Assembly: GCA_015680685.1 (NCBI GenBank)
Contig: MNCI01034649.1
Coordinates: 65,678 to 129,677, forward strand
DNA from: Gnetum montanum
Taxonomy: Eukaryota; Streptophyta; Gnetopsida; Gnetales; Gnetaceae
Direction of reading: 5' to 3'
Length of the DNA: 64,000 nucleotides
Shown here: positions 12,870-24,420 of the stretch, one piece after another
Layout: every line of letters starts with the position of its first letter
How positions within the stretch are numbered: position 1 is the stretch's first letter
Position numbers and translations under genes: made by a program
The notes under the pieces: model-generated
What the model saw: only the letters and a program-made list of their open reading frames with translations
What the model was told of the DNA's origin: nothing
Database searches by the model: none

Positions 12870-13049
12870 AAAGATTAGAAAACTAGTAATGCCTTTCCTA
12901 TACATTCTTGTACTCTTCATTCTCTTCACTCACGATACTAAATGAGAGTTTCTTCCAAGGATCATTCACTTTAGTATTATTGGTTTCAACTTCATTTGGC
13001 TCATTATGGTCATTGATTTCATTGTTGATTAGAGGATTTTCTCTTGGAA

Positions 13050-13704
13050 CTCCACCTCAAATACTTATTTGATATCAATATTATTGATTGACAATGAGAC
13101 TATGTTGTCTCCATGGATGATGATTTCACCTCCCTTGTGAGGTAGAGGAATATCTTTATAAATTGGGAAATAAACCACTCTCAACTTAGGCAACCATGAT
13201 TGTCCTAAAATAAAGTTAAATCCTTGTGTCTCTTCAACAACTAGGAAGTTAGTAGATGTGGAAAATTATTCCCCAACCACAAAGTATAATTAATAGAAAC
13301 TTGTACCACTACTTGCAACCTATTGAATGACTTAACTATGGAAGTGGGAGTATCCTAAATGTTTTCAACTAGGCATAATCATTTGAAAATGGTCAAATGA
13401 ATGACATTCACAGCTACTCCATTATCCACATGGACATAATACACTTTGTATTAGCCAACTCATATGGTTATGAAAAGAGGTATACACATACTTCACCACT
13501 CTATGGATTGGTCTTAACTTCACTATCACAAAATGTCCAAATAGTTTATTTCAATTCTTCCTTAATTAGATGTGGCATGATAAGAAAGTGGATAAACTTA
13601 TCATTAGTAAGAATATCCTCATTCATAGGAATAGATATCAACATTTTAACTAAGCTTCATGATCAGCAAGAGAGGTCATAACCAAATTGTAATAGGTAGT
13701 TTTT
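13050..13704 (-). pseudogene. Aspartic protease remnant of gag-PR copy 1
   Basis: On the minus strand the active-site segment reads HVDNGVAVNVIHL (about 13,437-13,398), matching the LVDNGSALNV pattern of Tat-lineage proteases. Further on, GFNFILGQSWLPKLRVV (about 13,230-13,180) matches the FILGRPWLH block, and PLPHKGGEIIIHGDN (about 13,150-13,100) the C-terminal block. The D-N-G triad is retained but stops and frameshifts interrupt the frame. After HGDN comes an acidic tail ending near 12.9 kb, then non-coding DNA. Confidence 0.78.
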
Positions 13705-15460
13705 CTAATTTAGTGAAAGTTTTATTGGTTCAACTATAATGAGGAAGTCCTTATCACTAGTGGATGATTTTTCTATTTTTTTATCTTTGACCTCCTTTAT
13801 CTTACCTAGGATTTTAACTTCATGTCTAATTATTTTCTTTTTTGACCTCTTACTTTTCTCTTGTTTGTGGCTTTCCTTAGATTGGCTAGTTAATGTGGTT
13901 TGAGCATTGAGGTTCATGGGTATAACTAAAATTAGAGTAGGCTTTGGTGAATCTACTTTCTTCTATACTTTTTGTTGACTATTCTCCTTTTCTTTAGGAT
14001 TAGGAGCTGATGATTTTCATTCGTTAGATGGTGATTTCATATTGTTTGGTTGAGAGGGTATTAATGCATTGGCCACTATGAGTGAATAGTAGTCAACATG
14101 GACTATAGGCTTATTGATGAAGGGAGGCTGAACTCAAATGACAAAGGGTTCCTTTGGAGGTGGAGGTGATGGTACCCTTATAACAAAAGGTATTTTTTAA
14201 CTTATGAAGGTTGAAGCTTGATCATTATGAGGGGGTACCCTAAGTACAAATAGCTCCCTTGCAAGTTTAGAGTTATTGGGAATATTGAATGTATCTATGA
14301 TATAGGAATCATTACTAGTGTTGATGAAGTCTTTGTACAATTACATTAGTTGATTTAGAGGGCTCATGAGGTTGGATGCATTTAGAACCAATTCTTCACT
14401 ATTGATCATATTTTAAATATTGTCCTTTAAAGCTAGGAAAAAATAATTGTCATTGCTAAGTAGTTGATGATACTGACAAAATTGATCTAGCTTGAAGTAC
14501 TTTGGTAATTTTGGATCATCTTTTGTATGTATAGTTGGATCTTTAGAAATCTCACATAGATGATTATGCATTCTATGTGCATTCTCTAATACTTACTTAT
14601 TTTACATATGGCTACTTTTAAGCAACTTATTAAGGAGATGAAATGGTTTTGTAGGCAACTTTGTGTACTTAGACCAATTTTTATGCTTAAAGTTGGGTTT
14701 TTGGGGATTAGGGGCATTGGAAGTGCTTAAAGTGGATAATTAGAAGAACACTAAGTGGCTTTAGGCTGAAATGCCATTTTCCCCTCTATTGTTTTCACAT
14801 ATTTGATCATAATGGCTACAATTACATGTTCTTATTTACCCTTGTCCCGAACCCTCTTCATATACATGTTATTATAGGCTATATAAGATGGGTCATTACT
14901 AACTTTTGTAGCCTCCTCAATGTTCTTGATCTAGGAAAAGGCTTGATTGAGTGACCAAAGATCTAATTAGTATAATTTGACTTGATAAAATCATTGACTG
15001 CTTCCTTGAAGATAGTCAAAAGGTAGGCTTCAAAGATGAGTTTCGGGGTTTCATTGAGGGTTGCATTCAATTTCTAAATGAAATTTTGAACTAGTTTAAG
15101 GAAAACCTATCTTACCTTCATTAACTAATCTAAGATTGTATCAGGTTTTAAATTCTATTTAAAGTCATTCATAAATTTGGTTATCAAGTCATCCATGGAG
15201 GAGATAGAACCTATAGGTAAGGTTTAGTACTATTCCAGGGTCTTTCCTATTAATGCCATAGGAAAGATATGTAATACTATGTGAGGCCATGCTCTAGAGT
15301 AAAGGTTATGGATCATTTTAAAGGCTTTATCTAGGCCTTTTGGAAGGATTTCACAACTCTTTAGTAAGGTTATGGATCATTTTAAAGGCTTTATCTAGGC
15401 CCTGTGGAACTCATTCAAAAGGCACTGATGGTTGGATAGTTTGTAGTAGTAAAATAGGCA
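13705..15460 (-). pseudogene. gag remnant of gag-PR copy 1
   Basis: Minus-strand reading: AWPHIVLHIFPMALIGKTLE, then LPIGSISSMDDLITKFMNDF (about 15.3-15.15 kb) is the standard retrotransposon gag core (W...LP.GSI.S.DDL...F...F). Near 14.55-14.4 kb LCEISKDPTIHT precedes KYFKLDQFCQYHQLL, a decayed version of the C-x-YH-x-GHDT-x-C segment of Tat gag proteins. The C-terminal linker is Pro- then Lys-rich; its last 70 codons (13,917-13,705) are open. The same blocks occur in the same order at 52.9-54.4 kb on the plus strand. Confidence 0.78.
15302..15429. repeat. 64-bp tandem duplication inside gag
   Basis: AAGGTTATGGATCATTTTAA begins at 15,302 and again at 15,366; the first 36 bases are identical and the remainder is diverged. 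Period 64 is not a multiple of three, so it shifts the gag frame. It appears absent from the second copy near 52.9 kb. Confidence 0.8.
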
Positions 15461-16260
15461 ACGACATGAACTAGAAACATAGAAAACAAGGTTTGAATTT
15501 AAGCATGTGAAATAAAAGAAGTATTTGATACAAATAGGTTATGAAAAACATGTGAAATTTGAGGCCCCAAAGAAGGACCAACTAAAACTATGCAGGTTTG
15601 TAGCATAAAAGGAGTTACTAGTGGAGGCTGGGGTCTTGTATCAAAAGATGTTGATACAAACATGGAAGAAAACAAGAAAGTAGGTTGCAATGCTTAGTGT
15701 AGAGGTCATAGAAGGTTCTTGTTTTGTTATAGAAATATAAGGCATAGATTTGAACATGATTACTTCAGGGATAAACCATTGTGAAGGTTCCCCTATGTGG
15801 GTATCGGTCACATAATAAGCTTCAAACTCATCTTGATCTTCCTCATCTTGCTCTAGAGTAACTTCTTCAATTTCTTTGACCTTATGATCAACCTCTATCA
15901 ACTATGCTAAAATTTATACATATGTCTCTAATAGTTCAATATGTTCAGAAGAGAAAGGAATACACGCATTCCCATTTATATGGATAAATTTCAAACTTGT
16001 TGTTGGAGTCTAGTTCTTTGATGGGAATATGTAAACCAGATTATATCTTTGCATAGATAAAGTTGTAATACTCCTCATTAATGTTCATATGTAGGGGATT
16101 TTGGCCAACACATCTAAGAAATTGATGATTTTTGATCAAAGTTGTGTTTTTTGGATTATAGATGTGGATGAAGTTCTAGTTAAAGAACATATCAACAATG
16201 TCCTTAGGACAAATGGTTGACATGAAAGGCATAAAACAACTTAGAACTAAGGTATTTGGT
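15461..16260 (-). pseudogene. N-terminal region of gag-PR copy 1
   Basis: Minus-strand pieces in shifting frames: HQFLRCVGQNPLHMNINEEY near 16.1 kb, FEIYPYKWECVYS near 15.98 kb, then an acidic stretch (15,901-15,641) rich in Glu/Asp. I do not recognise a family. The position before the gag core suggests the N-terminus of gag or a short upstream ORF. Confidence 0.45.
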
Positions 16261-17740
16261 AGATGTAGCATAGGTTACAATGTCTTAAATGAGGAATTAA
16301 ATGTAGTGTAAATGCTACAATTTCATAAATGTGGAACTATCTATAGTGCAAAAACTATCATGGTGCAAAAATTACAGTAGCGTAAATGAGGAATTAGGAA
16401 ATAATGCAAGTGCAAAAATAGAGAAAAAATAATGAACTGAAAATATAAAAAATAACTTTTACAAGAATAAATTTGTTAATTTATAATATCATATTCACAT
16501 AGCATTTTTGGATCAATTTTGGGATTTCAAATGATTTAAAGACCAACATATTTAAAAGGTTTTTCTACTTAATAGATGCTTATGGCCAAAAGAAAATGTT
16601 GTTGTAGAGAAACTAGAAATAAAAACACTAAATTTTAAAATGCTAGTCTTCAAAATCATCCAAGAAATAACTCCTTTACACTAAGTACGCTTGTATAAAC
16701 AAGTCAAAATAGGCCAATAGTCGTTATGCTCAGGTTTGGGTGAAGAAAGCAAGGTAAAGCCCCACATTCTAGCATGAGAAAACTATAGTGACAAAAAAAT
16801 CTGATGCTAGAAATCAATTGATCTACATGGAAAAATTTTATCTCAAGATCCATGTTCCTTAAAATGGATTTAAGGTATCTCAAGTGGTCTTGTCCATCAC
16901 CTAAGACTTGAAAGTTTCTTATCAAATGAGAATAATAAAAAATATGTGAGAAATGAGTGAATGATGAATCCAACACTATAAGTGTAAGAGAATAATAATA
17001 TAATAGTAAAAATAACAATAAAAATATTTGTCCAAAGAAACTTCAATTTTTGTATTAAAATGTTATGAAACATAAGTTTAGAAGGTATAGATGAAAATGA
17101 GTTTTATAGCCTAGAATACAAGAAATTCTAGAGATTTCTCTAAAAGTGTTGTTGGAGATTTGATGCCTGAGAAGGTAGACTATGTTCTAGAACTGATTCA
17201 AACACATCTATCCTAATTGATATGCTTTCTAATGAAGACTACAATGGATTCTCTATGTTCATAATGATCATCATTGGGGGAGAAGACTCTAAAAGTTCTC
17301 AAAGACTCTCTATGTTAATGAGTCTCGTATGTACCAAAGGATCCTTAAAATGATGTTGATTCTTATTTAATTAGGTCATGATTTGCTATGTCTCTATTGA
17401 TTTTATTCTAGCAATTTTCTTGTAATTTTTCATAATTTTTTTAACCATCTACACTAGTCATAACTGTAGTATTTTTGTCATATACATTGGGACTAACAAG
17501 TGTAGTGTTTTTAATATTTTGTATCATAATTGGCAGCATTTTTGACACTTTGGACTTAATTATGCTAGCCTAATGTAATTATCAATGTTTTTGATAATAT
17601 GAACCATGAATTATATTTGACATGTTAAAAATGCACTAGTACTTTGATAAAACAAGGTTACAAGATGAATTTTTTGAAGGGAAATCATGGCATTTATTTT
17701 TACTCTTCAATTTGATCAAAATTACAATTAAGATTTTGTC
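16261..17740. other. AT-rich region between two minus-strand elements
   Basis: No domain seen. At about 16.25-16.41 kb a short motif around TGTAGTGTAAATG / TAGTGCAAAAA recurs several times. A 104-codon minus ORF (17,018-16,704) has no recognisable similarity. The region could hold the 5' LTR of the gag-PR copy to its left, but I found no partner repeat. Confidence 0.4.
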
Positions 17741-18010
17741 AAAAGGATTTTCTATTTATGAATGGATTTTCCTTGAGTTATTTTATACAAACTTTGATAT
17801 TTCCAATTTATTTCTTATAGACACAAGATTAGCTATCCACAGAAAATATCTAATGGAGTAAATAATTTAGGCTTGGAATAGCTTTTTAATTTCATCTTGC
17901 ATAGAAAGTTCAAACATAGGGTTAAATTTTCTATATTTTTATCATAATATATTACATCCTTTAATTCAAGGAATCTTATGAACAATTACATCAAGTTTGA
18001 AAGTTTTGAG
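17741..18010 (-). pseudogene. Reverse transcriptase N-terminus (Tat type)
   Basis: Minus-strand reading: YNDLKTFKLDVIVHKIP then NPMFELSMQDEIKKLFQA, IIYSIRYFLWIANLV, and in the next frame GNIKVCI. This matches the start of plant Ty3 RT (two Leu-rich blocks, then WVANLVPVRKKNGEIRLC). The catalytic blocks that should follow are missing, so the element is truncated here. Confidence 0.78.
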
Positions 18011-18599
18011 ATCATTATATCATCAACAAAAATTATCAAGCTTTTCCTTATGTAATGACAATAAATTTTTCTTGGAAACAAGGTCACTTTTCTTAGTTAT
18101 ATTTAATATCCTTGGATTATATTCTGATCCTAAATTTATTTCTTCATATGTCTAATTCTTAGAATTTTGAACATCTAATCCTTTGAATAATTTTTCATGA
18201 ACCTTCTTTATGTAATTGATAATTGAATTTGGAATAAAATTATACTTGACTTGAGTTGAGGCTTCATCTATATATAGAAATTTATCTTTAATTTCATTCT
18301 TATATTTTAAGATTTTGAGGATTTTTTGTTCATCTTCAAAACCTTAAAAATTCTCTACATTATCACGAATGGATGGTTGATACTCAGTTTTGATAATAAT
18401 TCTTTTATATCCAATAATTTTTAAAGGATCTAGACTAGATGTAACTATGGCCAATTTATTAGCTAGCTGATTTCATTTCTTAAAATGTCCATGACCTTTC
18501 ATTTTTTAAAATTTCCTATGAGATTTCATGTGAGCTATTTGTATGACTATAAAAATTAACTTTTAACCACACAAGTTCCCTTAATCTATTCCTAAATAA

Positions 18600-18815
18600 T
18601 TTTAGAATCAACTTTGATAATTATTATTTTTACAGCCTTCTCTAAAGCTATCTTAATTCCTATACATAAAGCTTCATATTTAGCCCTATTATTAGTATAA
18701 GGGAATGACAAATGAATGGTCTTGAAAATACTTTGATAAATGTTCTTAATTAAAATGATATGTACTCCAATTCCTTTTCAATTACATGAATCATCAAAGT
18801 ATAATTCTCATTTTT
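18600..18815 (-). pseudogene. RNase H domain upstream of RT
   Basis: Minus strand: ELYFDDSCNWKGIGVHIILI (about 18,811-18,755) fits the FDGSSN.EG.GVGI start of an RNase H. FPYTNNRAKYEALCIGIKIA (about 18,700-18,640) fits NN.AEYEAL with the catalytic Glu, and IIIIKVDSKII (about 18,632-18,603) fits the strand with the second Asp. This type resembles the additional RNase H acquired by Tat elements. Its position between protease and RT is unlike the usual PR-RT-RH order. Confidence 0.75.
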
Positions 18816-19049
18816 TGTCTTCTAATTGTTTTGATTCTTTTAGAACTTGAATTTCTCTTATAGAACATACTTCTACCTAATTATCTTTAATTTCAATGAC
18901 CTTATTCTTACCATCAAATGTAACATTCCTTAATATGAATGGCTCATTATATATATAAATCTAATTTGGTTCTCCTTCCCATGATAATCACATATGTGAA
19001 TAATTAGTTGCTATATATCTTGAAAAATATTTTTTCTAGCTTTAACCTA

Positions 19050-19300
19050 AAATAAGACTATATGAATTTGGAATATCTACTACTTGGATCATAACCATAC
19101 TTTTAATACAAGGCTCACAAGCTATTTGGTGTAAGAAATTTTTCAATTGTCCCATAATTTTGACTCTACTTTTATCCATCTAAATAATCTTCTTATTTGA
19201 TTGTTCTAGTGTTATACCTAGCTTCTTGTATATGGATAATGACATAAGATTTGAAGTAGCTCCTAAATTGATGAAACAATTATGTAGATACCTTCAATTT
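19050..19300 (-). pseudogene. Aspartic protease remnant (Tat-like)
   Basis: Minus strand: INLGATSNLMSLSIYKKLG (about 19,280-19,220), where the expected catalytic Asp is Asn; then a stretch ending DIPNSYSLILG near 19,050 that matches the LLLGR region. One stop before the motif and several after. The preceding linker (20.0-19.4 kb) is Lys/Glu-rich and includes a KKHKKHKHHK run. Confidence 0.7.
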
Positions 19301-19999
19301 AACTTGATTATTATACGACAAGAATGGGATTCATTATTTGATATATAAAGGTTTTTGGATTTAATTTTTTCATTACAAATAAAATTTTCCTTAGATTCCC
19401 TTACTTTCCTTTTCCCTTTAACCATCTCCAAGAGTTTCCTTTGTTGACTACTCATTTGTAATAATTAAAAATTACTTATATTAGCTTTGATGATCTTAAG
19501 GACTTTTATTAAATCATATTCCTTTTCATAATTAAAGTTCTTTCTACTATACCATTGGTGATTTAATTAATTTCCTTGAGAATTTTCATCCTATCTAATA
19601 TTGTTTTATTTCTTCTTTTCTTTTTCCTTTGGTTCAAAGGCCTTTCACATAGTAGTGGGTTCTAGAATATAATATGGGGGTCTAGAATAAGTCATCTTTC
19701 CTTTCTCTTTTGACCTCAAATTATATTTAGATCCTTCATTGTTTTTTCATTCTTCATTAGACTAGAAATTGTCATTTGAACTTATTGGTGAAGAAATTTA
19801 CAAGCTCAATATCCATGAATTTTGAAGTCATTGTAGGTTCATCATCATTAAAATCTACTACTTAACTTTATGATGTTTATGTTTTTTATGCTTCTTCTCT
19901 TCCTTAATCCTCACTTTGGTTGCATCCTCTTGTAGCTTTATGAATTTATTTGATAGATCATTAAGTGATTTTTCCTTCTCTTGGTTATCTTCTTGACCT

Positions 20000-20709
20000 T
20001 GTGAATTTGTACTTGTTTTCTTACTTATTGAAGGAAGTATCCTAAACTGAGTTATCCTATGTATATAAACTAAGGCTTCTTTTTTTCATTTGAGTATTAC
20101 ATGATTTTACTATTGGTTAAATTTAATTATTTTTTGAATTGAATAGCCTTAGTGAACAAATCATTTAAAGTATTTAAACTTCAGTTTGACTCAACCAAAT
20201 TGAAACCTTTGGACTAACAACATTTAAATATGTGTCTTAAGTCCTTCATCTAATGGCCTATATTGTTTTTGAATATATTCACAATTTCTCTGGAATTTAA
20301 TATTGAATTCCCTAACCAACTCCTTTGTATTTTGTTTTTCTTGAAGTAATCTAAAATATAGTTTTTGTTGATCAATTTGATTACCAGATTAAACTAAAAA
20401 TAATATTTTAAGATCATCCCATGCATTCATGCTATGATTCAGAAAATTTGAATACCAAATTAGACCCATATCTCCTAAATTTTCAACAAAAATCTTACAA
20501 GTCTGGTCTTGGTGTTGAATGGTTTCACATGATAGAGCTATTTCAAACATATGGACATATTCTTCCCCTAGGTATGCCTTTCTAGAAATATAAGGTTTTG
20601 GAAAATATTTGTACACTATTTTTGGGATATTGTGAAAATTAGCTAATGCTAAAGAAGTTACTATTTTCCAAGGATTTGGTGGTGCAGGATTTGCCATTTT
20701 TGAAATCAT
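20000..20709 (-). pseudogene. gag remnant (Tat-like)
   Basis: A 106-codon open stretch (20,709-20,389) begins MISKMANPAPPNPWK and continues with gag-core residues (EEYVHMFEIALSCETIQHQD, then GLIWYSNFLNHSMNAWDDLK, where DW.. KR.F is usual). After one frame change the reading continues KELVREFNIKFQRNCEYI, the helical end of the gag domain. The second Met, giving MANPAPPNPW, is a plausible start. Broken by stops below 20.3 kb. Confidence 0.75.
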
Positions 20710-20959
20710 TTTAGAATGTTGTTTCTTAAGATATCGCTTCCTATTTTTGAAAATTATTAAGCTAGATAAGAGAGGTTATTTCTAGTCCTTCTAGTTTTTA
20801 TTCTAATACTCTCTCCTTGTCCAAAAGCCTTTTCACCTCTCCTTTTCTTTTTTCTTCTTATAGAGGAAGATTAGACAATATTTTAACTAAAAAGAAGTTC
20901 CAAGAAATACTTATTATAACTGCTTAATTGTTCTTTTTGACATTAAAGTTATCTTTAAT

Positions 20960-21750
20960 GAATCACAGTTTGGATAACTACTTCTGAATTTCCTCAATCA
21001 TTCTCCTTTTTGCTTAAAAATATTTAACATGTTCCTCTTCTTTTTGTATTTGGCATCAATGATGATAATTCTCTAGCCATTTCCTCTATTTCCAAAGCAA
21101 GAATATTATTGAATTATGATTTGATTCAATAGCTTTAATGGCATCAGTTATGGCCTCTTCACATTCCTAGATGTCATGCAAAACTTTATTAGTTTTGGCT
21201 TATTGGATTCTTTGAAACTTATTGATGGTTCCTTCCATAACATCATTGAAGAATGAGGTGAACTATTCTAGTAACTAATTTCTAGTAATATGAGCCAATT
21301 TAATGTATTTGCCAATTTCTACTATGCTACATTCTTTGATAGAAAATTCCTCATTAGTGATCTTCACTATGAACCTTAATTTGATATCTACATTCATATT
21401 CATGATCTTGGCCATGATATAAAAGAAAATATAGATCTTCTTCTTCTGATCTTGAATCTACAAATCATTCATTAAACTCCACTTAGTGCCATAACTAAAA
21501 ATAGGCATGCCAAAACTCTTCACGTACTCTAAGAATACTTGGATAGCAACATCCTAGAATAACAAACTTGTTTCATCTTTACCCTTTGTAACTTTCTTCA
21601 GCAAGTTGAACTCTTGCATGATAAATTATCTCACAATTTATTTGTTTTGAGAATACAAAATATCCTTTTGAAATTGCAAAATATTTTCAACTATAATATA
21701 TTCAATGATGGCTAATTTTGGAAGGTTGTATGGCATTTAAAAGTCCTCAT
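20960..21750 (-). pseudogene. ORF upstream of gag in the Tat-like element
   Basis: Minus-strand frame with about eight stops but otherwise continuous protein-like sequence, for example QVFLEYVKSFGMPIFSYGTK and FIVKITNEEFSIKECSIVEI, then a helix-rich, probably coiled-coil end. Extra ORFs upstream of gag are known in Ogre-type Tat elements. I cannot assign a function. Confidence 0.5.
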
Positions 21751-23700
21751 TATTTTCTTGTTATTTTTGGGCCAAATTTACTCTTGCCCAAGTTATGAAT
21801 TTTTTCTATCCTATTCATGTCATTTTCATTGCCAAGCCATTCTTGTTGATGCTTCATTAGATTACTATCACATGGTCATTTCTCTTGCATTTTATTTAAT
21901 GGGAGAAATTGGTTTTGTCCCACCTAGAAAATATATGAACTACAATTCTTTCTATTTTTATTTGCGTACCAATGATACCACATACTGTTTTGGCTTGAAA
22001 TGAGATAAAACTAGTTGTTGCTATTGATGGAGTAGGAGAAATGTCAATAATCCCATTTATGATTTCATGCTATCATTTAAAGGTGAAATGGAGCAAAGTG
22101 CCTTTTTCCCACTTCAAGAAGTAAGCTATTGGCCACTTTTTCCATTTCATGTGTTGTGTAGTGAGTATACTTCACATGCCTTTTTTGAATTGGGAAGAAA
22201 GGGAGAGGAACAAATCTAGAGTCTAGAAATCATCCTTTCATCTTAACTTGAATTCTTTCTTTTGAATGAAAACTTGTTCTCAAATCCTTTTTGATCTATA
22301 TAATGGGATGAATGTAGTTTATCCCAATAGCAAATTTGAAAAACTAGAAATCATCTCATTTTAGCCTCAAGCTACCATTTTTCAATTTGGTTCTTTCATT
22401 ACACATGGTCCCTTCTATAAATGATCCAATAAATTAAAAAAATGAGCTTTTTCCAATTTCAAATAGTTTTTTCTAAGTCATTTTTTCCATTTTTGAGTTT
22501 GTCTTAAAAAGTCACAAGTAATAAAAATGGCCAATCTAATGAAGGCACCATGTGTTTAACTCTATGTTGCATAATTTAATTTTTTCATTCTTTACTGAAA
22601 TAAGATGATTATGAACTATCTAAATAGTGAAATGGGCCAAATTATTTTTTCCCCATTTGAGAGATAGGGATGATAACCTTTTTTCTTACTTTGATTATCA
22701 AGCTATAAAGTCACAATTCTTTTATGTGTATCATCTAGCATCTATATTGGAACAAAGTTGATTTCTTCGATTTCTCAAATGGGATGAACGAGATTTATCC
22801 TTTTTTTCAAATGAGATGAATGAGAGTTATCCCATTTCAAAAATGGAACAAATGACAATTATTGGATTTGATAAATCTAGGAAAATGGCCACTTTATGAA
22901 CTTAAATTATTGGCCTGGAGAAACTGTGTACTTTGTCTTTGTCAATGTATTAGTCACATACCTTTATTAAACTAAATTAGGAGAAATGAATTCTTTTTTA
23001 GAATATTGAAGTATGATAGACTTATTTTAATCAAGTTAACCCTTCTAATTTTAATCAATGAATTGGGATAGGCTTGTGTTATCCCATCCATTTCATGAAT
23101 TAGCTAAGCATCTTTTTGCTCCATTTCAAATTTTTTCTTAACCATGAAAATATTTAGGCCTTTATTTTCTTTGAATTAGCTTAAAAGAAAGTTTACCCAA
23201 TCATTAAATATTGGCCAATTAACCAAGTGACCAATTTATCATGTAAACCAGGATAACCTCGATATGTTCCATTTAGAAAATAGAAGAATGATTACTTTTC
23301 TAATTTCATATTTTGTGCACCTATTAAATATGATATGGCCATTATCTCTTTGGAAAATATGAACTGAGACAAATGCATCTTTCCCCAATTCATGATGTCA
23401 TCATAGTATGCTAATCCAATCCCATGATTTTCTTGCAAAGGCATATATCAACAAATAACTTGATAGGCCTTAATAGTGCACAATTATAAAATAAAACCAA
23501 TATTATTGAACCTAGTTTATATATTGTGAATAAACTAGGATAAAAGGAGATTTACCTATTACATGTGTACTTTAGGAAAAAATTTTGGCAAGGCTTGACT
23601 GATCCATCTTACATAAAATATAACTTCTTGTCTTTATTTGAAGCTTGAACTCTAGACTTCTTTGAACTAAATCTCTATTGATACCATACAACACCATAAA
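21751..23700. other. Diffuse repeat region, probable leader or LTR
   Basis: No coding domain. A loose motif, AAATGGGATGAATG-x-GTTATCCC, recurs near 22,303, 22,778 and 22,808; the last two are 30 bp apart. Variants of GAAATGG-x-CAAA followed by TTTTTCCCA occur near 22,084, 22,627 and elsewhere. GGGAT and ATCCC within one unit could form small hairpins. It lies 5' of the minus-strand Tat-like element, so it may be its leader or LTR. Confidence 0.4.
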
Positions 23701-23864
23701 CAACGATATATACTATTCTTTTCTTTTTAAAAGTAAATCATCTTTTTATCTTTCATATGTCTCTATTCCACCATGTGGTAGAATGTAACAACAAATATGC
23801 AACATAATACTTATCCAAATTCATGCAAGAGAAAAGACAATCTCACATGCAAGTACTTGTGTAA

Positions 23865-24420
23865 GACAATCTCAAGTATGTAAAAGAAACTAGCAACTTT
23901 GGGATCAAATTTAATAAAAGAGATAATAAGTTTCATGGATATTCAAATGTTGATTGGGTAGGAGATAATGATGATATAAAATCCACATTAGGATATTTCA
24001 TTATATATGCAAAAAATATAATATACTAGAAATCAAAGAAATAATCATTCATCAACTTATTTACTTGGAAAGCAAAAATTATTGCCATGGCTGAGTACCT
24101 CCGACACATACTCTAGCTAAATAAACTTCTCTTATGCTTAGGATTTGATGTTGATCTTTCCAAAAATTTGTATTGTGATAATACAATATGAATTCAACTA
24201 TCCTAAGACTTTACACATCACAAAAAATAAAAACACATTAACATCAAGTACTATTTCATCAACCGTGAAATGAAAGAAGGAACCATCAAACCCATTCACA
24301 TTAGTTCAAAATAGAAATTTTTTGACTTGTTAAAAAAAATATTTTGTCCTATAAGATTAATTGCCTTAATAAATTCATAGGAATTCAATGCATGACTAAG
24401 AAAGAAGAAATCAAAGATGA
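23865..24420 (+). pseudogene. Ty1/copia RNase H fragment
   Basis: Plus strand: HGYSNVDWVGDNDDIKSTLG (D-WAG-DD-KST of copia RNase H), WKAKIIAMAEYLRHILLNKL (catalytic Glu region), LYCDNT, and after a frame break HHKK-KHINIKYYFINREMK and GTIKPIHISSK, the end of copia pol. Isolated: no RT, integrase or LTR next to it. Two internal stops. Confidence 0.82.

Larger units (their letters stand above)
12870..16260 (-). mobile_element. Ty3-type gag-PR retroelement, copy 1 (minus strand)
   Basis: Reading from 16.26 down to 12.87 kb: an N-terminal region, a gag domain, a degenerate zinc-finger-like segment, a proline/lysine-rich linker and an aspartic protease, then a spacer with no reverse transcriptase. 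The same order and many of the same residues occur on the plus strand at 51-55.1 kb. The absence of RT, RNase H and integrase in both copies suggests a non-autonomous gag-PR family, with an antisense ORF beyond the spacer (12.2 kb and below). LTRs not identified. Frames are broken throughout. Confidence 0.65.
17741..21750 (-). mobile_element. Tat-like Ty3 element, truncated in RT (minus strand)
   Basis: Reading from high to low coordinates: an upstream ORF (21.75-20.96 kb), gag (20.71-20.0 kb), a lysine-rich linker, protease (19.3-19.05 kb), an RNase H domain (18.81-18.6 kb), and the start of reverse transcriptase (18.01-17.74 kb), where similarity stops. An extra ORF before gag and a second RNase H are both reported for Tat-lineage elements. 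No LTR was identified; the left end looks truncated. Confidence 0.72.

Noticed and set aside
13397-13681. 94-codon plus ORF in gag-PR copy 1
   Set aside because: It is the complementary-strand shadow of the protease region, which has clear motifs on the minus strand.
21758-22003. 81-codon plus ORF with hydrophobic segments
   Set aside because: No family similarity, plus orientation unlike the surrounding minus-strand element, and repetitive AT-rich sequence.
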